38,259 nucleotides of DNA from an uncultured Thiogranum sp. (GCA_913053655.1 CAJXFW010000007.1:1-38259); one strand, 5' to 3'. Positions 10,525-17,889 are shown, counted from the first letter of the stretch. Notes: a model not told the origin generated them from the sequence alone. A program made the numbers and translations.

Positions 10525-11319
10525 TTAGTTCCAGGTCTTGGTTGCATGGGGAGTAACCGTCACATTGAACGACTTTAGTATCTCGTCGTGCAGTACGGAT
10601 AGGCGGGTCTCCAACTTGGAGAGGTCAAATCCTTCTCGCTGCTCACAGTAGGCATCGGTGTCAAGGATAGCATGCGGGCCTTCAGGTTGCGTAAAGCGCG
10701 AATTCACCTTCGGTGCTCCGGCGGCCAGTTCTGGAGGAAGACCGACCCTGCCATTCTGAATAATCACCCTTGAAACCAGTTGACCACCGTTGAAGAAGGA
10801 CACCGTCTCACTCACCGAATGCAGCAACTGGCCACCCAACTTCTGGGAAAGACCCAATACCTCCGGCGCCAGATAATCCGACAACGATTCCTTCTCAGCC
10901 TTGGGCAGTACAGCATCAAGGTATCGCAGCCCAACCCGTTCGGTAAAATCGAGATGAAGAGCATCATGCAGGATACTGAGACCATCGAGGAGTTTTTTGG
11001 AGAAGGTCTCGAAGGTTTCATAGTCGGTTGTCTGGAATGACAGGGAGTTATTATCCAGAACAAAACCAGACGTGCCATCAATGTCACCAAACGTGAAACG
11101 AGACTGCGACAGAATGGGAGGAGCGGCAACCTGTTCCGCATCGCCTCCACTAATCGGCAGGGCGATTCGCTGAAGAACTTCTCGCTTGTAGTCTGGAAAA
11201 CGTTCTGCCCTCATCCGGTCCTGGATCGCTGGAAGATAGCTCTCAAGGTTAAGGACAGCATTGAACTGAACCTGCGCAACCGTGAAGTACACAGGTGCGT
11301 TTTTCATTTTAGCGCCCAT
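10525..11319 (-). CDS. TIGR04255 family protein
   Basis: First gene of the minus-strand trio, 264 residues. The opening NAPVYFTVAQVQFNAVLNLESYLPAIQDRMR, followed by RFTFGDIDGTSGFVLDNNSLSFQTTDYETFETFSKKLL and ERVGLRYLDAVLP, has the pattern of the TIGR04255 family (an N-terminal phrase of the type NAPxxxxxxxxxF, a middle segment of hydrophobic strands, then ExVGLRYxN/D). The function of that family is not established; members often sit in small accessory operons. I chose the ATG at 11319 because GGGGGAGG precedes it by about 7 nt; a TTG at 11334 is in frame but lies in that Shine-Dalgarno region. Confidence 0.75.
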   Translation of the reverse strand: MGAKMKNAPVYFTVAQVQFNAVLNLESYLPAIQDRMRAERFPDYKREVLQRIALPISGGDAEQVAAPPILSQSRFTFGDIDGTSGFVLDNNSLSFQTTDYETFETFSKKLLDGLSILHDALHLDFTERVGLRYLDAVLPKAEKESLSDYLAPEVLGLSQKLGGQLLHSVSETVSFFNGGQLVSRVIIQNGRVGLPPELAAGAPKVNSRFTQPEGPHAILDTDAYCEQREGFDLSKLETRLSVLHDEILKSFNVTVTPHATKTWN

Positions 11320-11347
11320 GGCACCCTCCCCCAATAGATATAGATAG

Positions 11348-11399
11348 TTTACAGTAAAGTTTACACTTTACAGTGTAGTTGACACCAGGAGCAAGTCAA
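11348..11399 (-). promoter_or_regulatory. Promoter with TTTAC repeats upstream of the TIGR04255 operon
   Basis: Reading the minus strand, TTGACT (11399-11394) and TACACT (11377-11372) are 16 bp apart and make a reasonable sigma-70 promoter. Overlapping and following the -10 are three TTTAC units: TTTACAGT at 11348-11355 and 11367-11374 with TTTACACT between them. GTAAAGT and ACTTTAC (11354-11371) form a perfect 7-bp inverted repeat with a 4-bp spacer. This looks like an operator covering the -10, plausibly read by the operon's HTH protein. Confidence 0.5.
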
Positions 11400-11679
11400 G
11401 ATTGGCGGCATCTCACAGAGCCAAAAAGCAGGTCAAGGCCATCTTGGTACCAAAAGTTGCCAATGGGTCTGAATCGCATGAGTTTCAGCAAGATACTCGC
11501 CTAACACCTGACGGTCTTTTTTTGGCCGAAACTGGAAGTAACGACGTAAGCGCTTTATTTTCCAGTGCCGGGACTGAATATCTCTCTCAACCCGAAAAGG
11601 TAAAAACTTTACTGGGGTATTGGTCGGATCGCGCTACCTAATCCTTCTTTCTGCCGCACGTCTTTATGTGTCACCGCCC
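11400..11679. other. Spacer between the TIGR04255 operon promoter and the Fic operator
   Basis: No convincing gene. A 79-codon plus-strand reading frame opens with TTG at 11402 and ends at 11641, but it has no Shine-Dalgarno, starts inside the divergent promoter and resembles nothing I know. TTATGTGTCACCGCC at 11664-11678 is a near copy of the sequence 11-25 nt behind glmS. Confidence 0.4.
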
Positions 11680-11740
11680 ATACACAAACAGTGTTTGTGT
11701 ATCACAAATCATTGTAAAAGATACAATAAATGGTTAATAT
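11680..11740 (+). promoter_or_regulatory. Operator cluster and promoter of the Fic gene
   Basis: ATACACAAACA-G-TGTTTGTGTAT (11680-11702) is a perfect palindrome with 11-bp arms. Its right arm is shared with a second one, TTTGTG-TAT-CACAAA (11694-11708), and a third, TTGTA-aaaga-TACAA, lies at 11712-11726. TTGTAA (11712-11717) and TAATAT (11735-11740) are 17 bp apart and fit a weak sigma-70 promoter, so repressor binding would block it. The Fic protein's own C-terminal winged helix is the natural candidate reader. Confidence 0.55.
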
Positions 11741-11775
11741 AGGGCTCCACCTACGACGGGCATACGGATATCGCG

Positions 11776-12879
11776 GTGCAACCCTATACGCCAGAATCTT
11801 TACCAATCAATGCGTTAGATAAGGCCGCACTGTTTACCGCGGTTGGTGAGGCCAACGCCGCCCTGGCTCGATACGATGGCCTGCTGATCGGCATGGTTAA
11901 CCCGGCAGTGATGCTTTCCCCGCTAACCAACCAGGAAGCGGTGCTCTCCTCCAAAATCGAGGGAACCCAGGCGACGGTGGAGGAGGTGCTGGAGCATGAG
12001 GCAGGCCAGGAGCACGATGAGGACAAACGCCAAGACATCAACGAAATCCTCAATTGTCGACAGGCGTTAATCCTTGCCAAAGGAAGTGTGCTGGACCGCC
12101 CTATCCGCCTGAGTCTGATTAGAGAGCTGCACCGGATTCTGATGAACAGCGTGCGCGGCGAAAACAAGGAACCCGGCCAGTTCCGCAAGGACCAGAACTG
12201 GATAGGCTCCCCTGGCTGTACCATCGAGGAGGCCACGTTCGTGCCCCCCAGCCCGCTTCAGCTGATGGACCACCTTAACGCGTGGGAAGCTTACCTCAAC
12301 AGCGAGGATATCGATGCCATCGTGCAAACAGCGATTGTCCACGCACAGTTTGAGATGATTCACCCTTTCAAGGACGGCAATGGGCGTATCGGACGACTTC
12401 TGATCCCGCTTTTTCTTTATCGTAAGGAACGGCTCACCAGCCCAATGTTCTACCTCTCTGCCTATCTGGAACGTAACCGGGATGAATACTACGCCCGCCT
12501 TCGCGCCATATCGCAGGAAGCTGACTGGTCCGGGTGGTGTGCATTCTTCCTGCGCGCAGTCACAGCACAGGCAAAAGAGAATGGCGCTACCCTGCGAGAG
12601 ATCATGGCCCTCTATGAGGTCACAAAGGTCCAGGTGCGCGATATTACCCATTCGCCACACAGTGCTCAGCTGGTGGATGCCCTGTTCGACCGTCCAATTT
12701 TCACCGCCGCTGACATTGCGCGGCGGGCAGATGTACCCAAACCTACGGTACACAAACTGATCAAAAGCCTGCTCGACGAGGGGATGCTGGATACGGTGCG
12801 CGCGGCCTCTGGCCGCCGCCCCGCCATACTTATCTTTGCCGAGTTATTGAATACACTGGAACGCAAACAACTGGTTTGA
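11776..12879 (+). CDS. Fic family protein (predicted AMP transferase) with C-terminal winged helix
   Basis: Predicted Fic enzyme that moves AMP, or another nucleotide part, from a nucleotide to target proteins. The 367-residue product carries the full catalytic motif HPFKDGNGRIGR from His196. An N-terminal SSKIEGT (residues 58-64, Glu62) matches the class II inhibitory helix [S/T]xxxE[G/N], so the enzyme should be auto-inhibited. The C-terminal 70 or so residues (FTAADIARRADVPKPTVHKLIKSLLDEGML) form a winged helix-turn-helix. The start is GTG; MQPYTPESLP is the usual beginning of this subfamily. Such proteins act alone or in toxin-antitoxin-like units; no separate small antitoxin is visible. 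It stands alone, divergent from the TIGR04255 operon. Confidence 0.9.
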   Translation: MQPYTPESLPINALDKAALFTAVGEANAALARYDGLLIGMVNPAVMLSPLTNQEAVLSSKIEGTQATVEEVLEHEAGQEHDEDKRQDINEILNCRQALILAKGSVLDRPIRLSLIRELHRILMNSVRGENKEPGQFRKDQNWIGSPGCTIEEATFVPPSPLQLMDHLNAWEAYLNSEDIDAIVQTAIVHAQFEMIHPFKDGNGRIGRLLIPLFLYRKERLTSPMFYLSAYLERNRDEYYARLRAISQEADWSGWCAFFLRAVTAQAKENGATLREIMALYEVTKVQVRDITHSPHSAQLVDALFDRPIFTAADIARRADVPKPTVHKLIKSLLDEGMLDTVRAASGRRPAILIFAELLNTLERKQLV

Positions 12880-13205
12880 GTTGCCTTGATATATAAATGA
12901 AGAGAGCACCATATACTTAATTCTATATTGAAAATAGTATTTGTATACGCTACACAAACCGTGAGAGAGCACGGATCTCCGAAGTTTCAATATGCAGATG
13001 ACTGGGTAAAATCCGAAGCCGGTCGAGCTTCGTCTCTTTCACTTCTGCTGAAAGGCTGAAAAGTATGTCTGTAGCCTAATTCTCCCTTACATAACCATTT
13101 GAAATCTCGGTAAATGTTGTAAGGCTGTTACAGATCTGTTACCATGCGCGATCCATTCGCAAGCGGCATCCCCCGACGAGGGGATTAAATCGGTGACCAG
13201 GTATT
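12880..13205. other. AT-rich intergenic region behind the Fic gene
   Basis: No gene seen. It is AT-richer than its surroundings at its start. TTTGTATACGCTACACAAA (12940-12958) is an imperfect palindrome sharing the nine bases TACACAAAC with the Fic operator at 11681-11689. AGAGAGCAC occurs at 12901-12909 and again at 12964-12972. Near the right end ATCCCC-CGACGA-GGGGAT (13168-13185) is a perfect 6-bp hairpin without a T-run. Confidence 0.5.
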
Positions 13206-13238
13206 ATGATTTTCTACTGCATTCCCCAACAGGCCTAT

Positions 13239-13472
13239 ATGAAAACGGATAATTGCTGCAATTTGCGCAAAAGACCCGCCGGAAAGGCGCCGGCTGGCGC
13301 CCAGCCCATGTTACGCGCCTGCGAAAAATGTACCATGTACCCGCTGGTCGACAAGAATAAAGTCCCCACGGTCACGCTGGATGACTACCTGGGCGGCAGC
13401 AAGCCCAGGATTGTCAATCTGACGGCCACAGTTAACCGCAAGATAATTCAGGCAAATATCGTAGCTGCCTAA
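13239..13472 (+). CDS. Small hypothetical protein with a CC/CxxC cysteine set
   Basis: A 77-residue frame from the ATG at 13239 (an in-frame ATG 33 nt earlier is also possible). I do not recognise it. It has a Cys-Cys pair near the start (DNCCN), a CEKC near residue 30, and a basic, Lys/Arg-rich N-terminal third; the C-terminus holds TVTLDDYLGG. Codon choice in the second half is GC-rich at third positions like its neighbours, which argues for coding. The Shine-Dalgarno is poor. It precedes the next unknown gene in the same direction. Confidence 0.4.
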   Translation: MKTDNCCNLRKRPAGKAPAGAQPMLRACEKCTMYPLVDKNKVPTVTLDDYLGGSKPRIVNLTATVNRKIIQANIVAA

Positions 13473-13533
13473 CCGGTTGTCGCAAACGGGGTCCACCCGC
13501 TCAAAAGCATCAACCCGCCCCCGGTGCGCGGCT

Positions 13534-14391
13534 ATGAGTCCATACTACGGTGTACGGCGCGTCGGCCCCTATATGGGCGTCATACAGGTTGTCGACGTTG
13601 GCGATGCCTGCGCCTATTCAACCAATGGCCGCAGCTGGCGCATCCGCCAGCAGACCTCGTCCGGCCGATTTCGCTGGGGAATTGCACAAATATCCGCCAA
13701 TAACATGGATGATGTGCGCATTGTCAACGCCGATAATCTGGTGGCGGCGTTGCGTAATCTTCCGCCGATTCCCTTCCCGGTCCGGGATCGCTACGAACTC
13801 TGGTTACTGCATAACCGAACCCGCACTCCGCTGGCATTGTTAAGAACGTGCTACAAAGTCGAAGATATGGGGCGGGTGGCAGACCCGCACTGGCGCCCTT
13901 TCGTCAAGACCGATACCCAGTTTGTTTCGCCGGCGCTGCAACAGCTGCACCGGGACAAACCCGGGCATGCTTTGCCTACTCCCCACAGAGACCAGCTTGA
14001 AAGCCAGATTAATGAAGCGGCACGGCCGCTGGCGGTCGCACAATGGTTTGAGCGTCAGCCCGACGGTAGCGGCATCGGGCACCAGGGTTTGCGGCTGAAT
14101 CCCGACGATATCGGTTGCACACTGGCGGCAGACGATTTCCCCGAGTTACTGATCAGTGAAAACTGGGATGATCCGTTACAGGCCGGACTGGTTGAGGATT
14201 ACCATGACTGGTATGCGGCCTCGCTGCTGGCCCACCAGAATCTTGCCCGCAAGACTCGTACGCGTCTGGAACAGGCCGCCTGCAGACGGCCACAGTCACT
14301 ACTTGCAAATTATGCCCTGATACCTGAAATTCTTGATACGGATACCATCGAAGTTGCGCTGGTCAGTGCCAGGTTAATGAACGCTTCTTAG
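13534..14391 (+). CDS. Conserved-looking hypothetical protein
   Basis: 285 residues from the ATG at 13534, which starts the well-formed part MSPYYGVRRVGPYMGVIQVV; an in-frame TTG 57 nt earlier would add a low-complexity stretch. The composition is that of a soluble, acidic to neutral protein with many aromatic residues (SWRIRQQTSSGRFRWG, YHDWYAASLLAHQNLARKTR). I see no known motif, signal peptide or membrane segment, and give no function. It ends 11 bp from the convergent lplT stop. Base composition matches the housekeeping genes, so it may be a native gene of the lineage. Confidence 0.7.
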   Translation: MSPYYGVRRVGPYMGVIQVVDVGDACAYSTNGRSWRIRQQTSSGRFRWGIAQISANNMDDVRIVNADNLVAALRNLPPIPFPVRDRYELWLLHNRTRTPLALLRTCYKVEDMGRVADPHWRPFVKTDTQFVSPALQQLHRDKPGHALPTPHRDQLESQINEAARPLAVAQWFERQPDGSGIGHQGLRLNPDDIGCTLAADDFPELLISENWDDPLQAGLVEDYHDWYAASLLAHQNLARKTRTRLEQAACRRPQSLLANYALIPEILDTDTIEVALVSARLMNAS

Positions 14392-14402
14392 TCGCAGGTA
14401 CA

Positions 14403-15602
14403 CTATTTGTTTCGGTTCGGTGATACGTCGCCTTTGGGCAGATGCAATGCAACGGCAACTGTCGCAAGCAGGATAAAAATACCCAGCGCAACAACTGTAG
14501 TAACCGGGGAAACATCACTGGCTGCGGCGAATGTATACAACCCCACAGTCAGCAGCATGGCAACATTCTGGAAGAAGTTCTGAATGGCAACGGCGCGGCC
14601 ACTGCCGATGGTGTCATGCCCGACATCCTGCAAGGCGGCGTTGATGGGGACCAGAAAAACGCCGCCGGCAATACCGATAAGCAACAGAACGATTCGTGCA
14701 TCCCATACCGGATCCACCAGGCTGAACACGGGTGTGTTCACCAGGCTAAACAGCAAAACTGTGACGCCCATAACATAGGCTGCAATTCGGGCGCGGCGCA
14801 GCTGTTCCAGCGGAATAAGTTTGGGTGCAACCAGTGAACCGATAATGATACCGATGGCGATAAACAGGGCCAGTGCCGATATGTCACCGGCAGAGTTGAT
14901 ACCGAGAACCAACGGTGCCCACGCAACCAGTAATACGCGCAGTACTGCCGAGGCACCCCAGAACAGGCTGCCGCCCAGCATGGCAAAGCGTGCCCGCGGC
15001 GTATCCAGGAAGTCGCGCATTATATGGGTAAAATTGGGTAACGCGTTTTTGAGCGTACCGCCCTGTGCGGGAAGCAACGGAATCAGCAATGTCACCAGCA
15101 TCGAAACCAGGTACAGCACGAGCACCATCAGAAAAGCGCCACTGACGCTGTAGTCAGCGAGGTAGCCACCGACCACCGCGCCCACGATAATTGCCAGAAT
15201 CGTGGAGCCCTCGATCCAGCCATTGGCTTTTACCAGCCGCTCCTTCGGTACCAGCTCTGGCAGGATGCCATATTTTGCAGGACTGTAGATGGCGGCGCCC
15301 AGCCCGACCAGCGCATAGGCGAACAGCGGTTCGATGCCCCACAGGATCAGGCCTGTGCCGACAGCCTTAACCAGGTTGCCGAGCAACAGTACGCGGGATT
15401 TGGAGAAGCGGTCAGCGATAGGCCCCACCCAGGGTGCCGATACTACATAGGCAATGAGGAAAGAACTCTGCAATGCCGGTATATACCAGCCGGCCACATC
15501 GTCGGCCTGCAATACCATACCGATAGCGGCGAACAGGATGGCATTGTCGCCGAAGGCAGTAACGAATTGCGCAACCAGCAGAGGCAGGACACCGCGGTTC
15601 AT
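14403..15602 (-). CDS. lplT: Lysophospholipid transporter LplT (MFS family)
   Basis: Inner-membrane flippase of the major facilitator superfamily that brings lysophospholipids to the cytoplasmic face for re-acylation. The product is 399 residues (E. coli LplT 397) with about 12 hydrophobic segments. The start MNRGVLPLLVAQFVTAFGDNAILFAA and the block YSPAKYGILPELVPKERLVKANGWIEGST are strongly characteristic. GGAGAG precedes the ATG. In enterobacteria lplT is followed by the acyltransferase gene aas; no aas is seen here. It lies downstream of ycgN and rsmJ on the same strand. Confidence 0.9.
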   Translation of the reverse strand: MNRGVLPLLVAQFVTAFGDNAILFAAIGMVLQADDVAGWYIPALQSSFLIAYVVSAPWVGPIADRFSKSRVLLLGNLVKAVGTGLILWGIEPLFAYALVGLGAAIYSPAKYGILPELVPKERLVKANGWIEGSTILAIIVGAVVGGYLADYSVSGAFLMVLVLYLVSMLVTLLIPLLPAQGGTLKNALPNFTHIMRDFLDTPRARFAMLGGSLFWGASAVLRVLLVAWAPLVLGINSAGDISALALFIAIGIIIGSLVAPKLIPLEQLRRARIAAYVMGVTVLLFSLVNTPVFSLVDPVWDARIVLLLIGIAGGVFLVPINAALQDVGHDTIGSGRAVAIQNFFQNVAMLLTVGLYTFAAASDVSPVTTVVALGIFILLATVAVALHLPKGDVSPNRNK

Positions 15603-15625
15603 ATTATTCTCTCCATGCGCCGGTT

Positions 15626-16069
15626 TTAATCGAACCAGTGCACCAGGTGCTCCGGTAATTCGTCGCGATGTACAAATTCCTCTGAAATAACCCGGTCGTG
15701 TATCGAGATGCCCGCCTGCTGTACGCTGTCTGGATCACCGCTGATCAGTGGATGCCAATCGAATAGTGGTTTTCCTTCTGCCAGTAATCTGTATGCGCAG
15801 CTACCTGGCAGCCATTTCTCTGTACGGGCAACTACGGGTGTGACCTTTATGCAGTCCGGAACCAGTGTGGAGCGTTCCTGGTAGCGGGTGCAGCAGCAGC
15901 GCTTGTTATTGTGATACTCGCATACTACGTTGGTATAAAACAATTCGCCGCTGTCCTCATCCTCGATTTTCAGCAGACAGCACAGGCCGCAGCCATCGCA
16001 CAGGGATTCCCATTCCTGTTGATTCATTTCGTCGAGGGATTTGTTTTCCCAGAAAGGTATAGTCGGCAT
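15626..16069 (-). CDS. YcgN family cysteine-cluster protein (UPF0260)
   Basis: 147 residues, matching the YcgN family in length and pattern: the N-terminal FWENKSLDEMNQQEWESLCD, then the clustered cysteines CDGCGLCC, CEYHNNKRCCCTRY and DCIKV, and the C-terminal WHPLISGDPDSVQQAGISI. The cysteines could hold a metal or Fe-S centre, but the biochemical role is not established. Cytoplasmic. The gene lies between rsmJ and lplT on one strand, with 43 bp and 23 bp gaps, so co-transcription is likely. Confidence 0.9.
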   Translation of the reverse strand: MPTIPFWENKSLDEMNQQEWESLCDGCGLCCLLKIEDEDSGELFYTNVVCEYHNNKRCCCTRYQERSTLVPDCIKVTPVVARTEKWLPGSCAYRLLAEGKPLFDWHPLISGDPDSVQQAGISIHDRVISEEFVHRDELPEHLVHWFD

Positions 16070-16112
16070 CGGTTCTCAATTCCCCACTCGCTGAAACGAC
16101 AGCATGCCAGGG

Positions 16113-16889
16113 TCACAGGGTGACATAGATATCATAGCGTGTCTTTTTGCTCTCTATGGATGTATCGGGCTTCCGGTCATGCAGGAAGCCTGCCCGTTTG
16201 GGACGTTTAATCACCACGCGTCGCAGGGCGGCTCGCAGCGCGATATCCAGTAACTCCCCGGAATCCAGGTCAGGCCCGACAATCTGCTGTAAGGCACGCA
16301 TATCTTTTTTTACTTCTACATGTACCTTGCCGGCCGGGTACATGGGGTCCATGTAGATAACTTGCGGTCGCTGCGCTTCCGCCAGAGACTGTAGTTGCCG
16401 GCCGGAATCTGCGTTTACCAGCCGCAGTCTGTCGCCGACCCAGGCGCCAATACTACTATCATCTGCCGCCCTGAGCAGCGCATCGTGCAGTAACGCAGCC
16501 AGTATGGGAGAGCGTTCGCACAGAGTAACGTGGCAACCCAGACTGGCGAGCACGAAACCATCGCGGCCGAGCCCGGCGGTGGCATCCCAGATGTCCGGAT
16601 TAAAACCCGGCTTCATTCCCACAGCGCGCGCCAGCGGCTGGCCGCGGCCAGCCCCGAAGCGTTGTCGGTGACCCATGGTGCCACCGACAAAATCAATACG
16701 TACAGGACCCGGCATGTGCGGGCCAGCCTGGCATAGTGCCAGCCCGTACTCGTTTAATTCAAGATAAAAACCCGACTCGGGTGTTGCCGGGCAGCGTGGG
16801 ATATCGAATCTATCCATCAGTAATGCGGCCCGTTTTTTTAGAGCGTCAGAGTGATACACCAAGCCAATGTGTTCTGTTATTGCGGGCAT
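16113..16889 (-). CDS. rsmJ: 16S rRNA (guanine(1516)-N(2))-methyltransferase
   Basis: RsmJ (YhiQ) methylates G1516 of 16S rRNA using S-adenosylmethionine. The 258-residue product has the SAM-binding loop DATAGLGRDGFVLASLG, the acidic CERSP that follows, and YMDPMYP as the catalytic N/DPPY-type motif. Family hallmarks VRIDFVGGTMGHRQRFG and the C-terminal VIKRPKRA are present. The start ATG at 16889 lies inside the left copy of a 140-bp duplication; the other copy at 19977-20116 holds its first codons as a remnant, so the gene's upstream region was changed by the insertion. Confidence 0.92.
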   Translation of the reverse strand: MPAITEHIGLVYHSDALKKRAALLMDRFDIPRCPATPESGFYLELNEYGLALCQAGPHMPGPVRIDFVGGTMGHRQRFGAGRGQPLARAVGMKPGFNPDIWDATAGLGRDGFVLASLGCHVTLCERSPILAALLHDALLRAADDSSIGAWVGDRLRLVNADSGRQLQSLAEAQRPQVIYMDPMYPAGKVHVEVKKDMRALQQIVGPDLDSGELLDIALRAALRRVVIKRPKRAGFLHDRKPDTSIESKKTRYDIYVTL

Positions 16890-17019
16890 GTGCCCAGTCT
16901 AACCTGCTTTTACTCGATGATTACAGGTTGGCGATTTGAGGAATTGAAGGAAGTGGCGTACTGCAGCGGGGTTCTTTGCGCTTTATCGCGCATATAGCCA
17001 GTTAGCGTATACCGTTTGC
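16880..17019. repeat. Left copy of a 140-bp direct repeat (rsmJ start / phosphatase gene 3' end)
   Basis: Pairs with 19977-20116 at a constant offset of 3097 bp and no gaps. The first 64 bp (16880-16943) are identical; the other 76 bp differ at 10 positions. This copy contains the working rsmJ start codon and a dead remnant of the last 32 codons of the phosphatase gene: on the minus strand the codon AAA of the functional copy is TAA here. Confidence 0.9.
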
Positions 17020-17249
17020 CCCAGCTAGTTTCACCAGACATTTTTTCATCCGTCTATAGACGACGTTAGACGTGTTTTGTGATTTGGTTATATGTCACTT
17101 TTATACCCGTGCGCTCTAGTGGGAATTGAAAAAACCAGAGTCACTTGTTTCTGATGCGATGAATCACATCGGGCAGTTCGCAATTGCCGGCAATACGCCT
17201 ATGCACAGACCGGGGATGATCGGCGTACACAGTGTTAAAACTGCAATGG

Positions 17250-17768
17250 CTATTGTTCTTCATTTGCGATCGCCTTCGCGATACAGGCAAACGCGTCTTC
17301 GATCAACGGCCAATCCCGTTCGATATCTGAACATGCTTCATCACTGCGTCGATAGACGGCTGGCGAGAATCCTCCATTTTTTAACCGATAAAATCCAACG
17401 GATATAGATTCCAGATTAGCCCGATTCTTTTCCAGGTCGACAACCCAAGGAGCGACAGGGCCGCCACGAGCTGCGACTTTTTCAAGCAAGTCGTCAAGTT
17501 CTATTGCATGCCGTCGGTGGACCGCGATTTGCTCTGCGATCTCTTCGCTGTTGGATTCGCCGATCGCGACTGCATCCGGCCGCCAGGCAAGGTTTTTACT
17601 TTCGAGCCGCATCCAGGCAAGAAGCGCCTGTACTGCTGGACCGGAGATGTCGGCTGGCTGCTCGGCCCAGCGTCGCATCGTTCTGGCGCTGACCGACAGT
17701 AAAAGGGCTGCCTCAGGCACAGTGAGGTCAAGCGATTGAAGGCAGTGCTGAAATTCGGTTTCGGTCAC
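17250..17768 (-). CDS. Helix-turn-helix regulator of the islet
   Basis: 172 residues from a GTG at 17768 (TETEFQHCLQSLDLTVPEAA). Residues about 14-40 read LDLTVPEAALLLSVSARTMRRWAE, a clear helix-turn-helix of the XRE/antitoxin type. A Lys/Arg/Glu-rich middle (EEIAEQIAVHRRHAIELDDLL) may dimerise; the C-terminal RLKNGGFSPAVYRRSDEAC is unrecognised. The frame stays open to an ATG at 17885, but that extension crosses the operator palindrome and the promoter at 17776-17803, so I prefer the GTG. No Shine-Dalgarno is visible, and the predicted transcript start is almost at the GTG. Likely self-regulating; targets unknown. Confidence 0.65.
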   Translation of the reverse strand: MTETEFQHCLQSLDLTVPEAALLLSVSARTMRRWAEQPADISGPAVQALLAWMRLESKNLAWRPDAVAIGESNSEEIAEQIAVHRRHAIELDDLLEKVAARGGPVAPWVVDLEKNRANLESISVGFYRLKNGGFSPAVYRRSDEACSDIERDWPLIEDAFACIAKAIANEEQ

Positions 17769-17775
17769 TCTGGCT

Positions 17776-17817
17776 AGTGTATAGACATATTGTCCGGTGT
17801 CAATCGGACAATATGTC
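17776..17817 (-). promoter_or_regulatory. Promoter with embedded operator palindrome for the islet HTH regulator
   Basis: GACATATTGTCCG and CGGACAATATGTC (17784-17796 and 17805-17817) are perfect 13-bp inverted arms around an 8-bp spacer. Each arm holds a smaller palindrome of the form GACA-tat/ata-TGTC. On the minus strand a perfect -35 box TTGACA lies in the spacer (17803-17798), with TACACT (17781-17776) 16 bp further, so the operator brackets the -35. Confidence 0.6.
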
Positions 17818-17889
17818 CAGAGCTGGGGCCTGGCAGTAGGCGCTGCCGTGTGGCACCCGGCATTTTTCTGAGTTATCGTCAGCAAATAG

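Noticed and set aside
11402-11641. 79-codon plus-strand reading frame
   Set aside because: TTG start in a divergent promoter region, no Shine-Dalgarno, no recognisable motif.
8917-11775. Remnants of a Tn7 transposon (tnsABCD)
   Set aside because: No frame here resembles tns proteins and no typical Tn7 end repeats were found; only the position is suggestive.
17061-17075. Integron attC-like GTTAGAC
   Set aside because: GTTAGAC fits the core GTTRRRY, but no matching RYYYAAC partner, attC stem or integron integrase is present.
17126-17407. 93-codon plus-strand reading frame in the islet
   Set aside because: Runs antisense into the HTH regulator and has no Shine-Dalgarno or motif; treated as a shadow frame.
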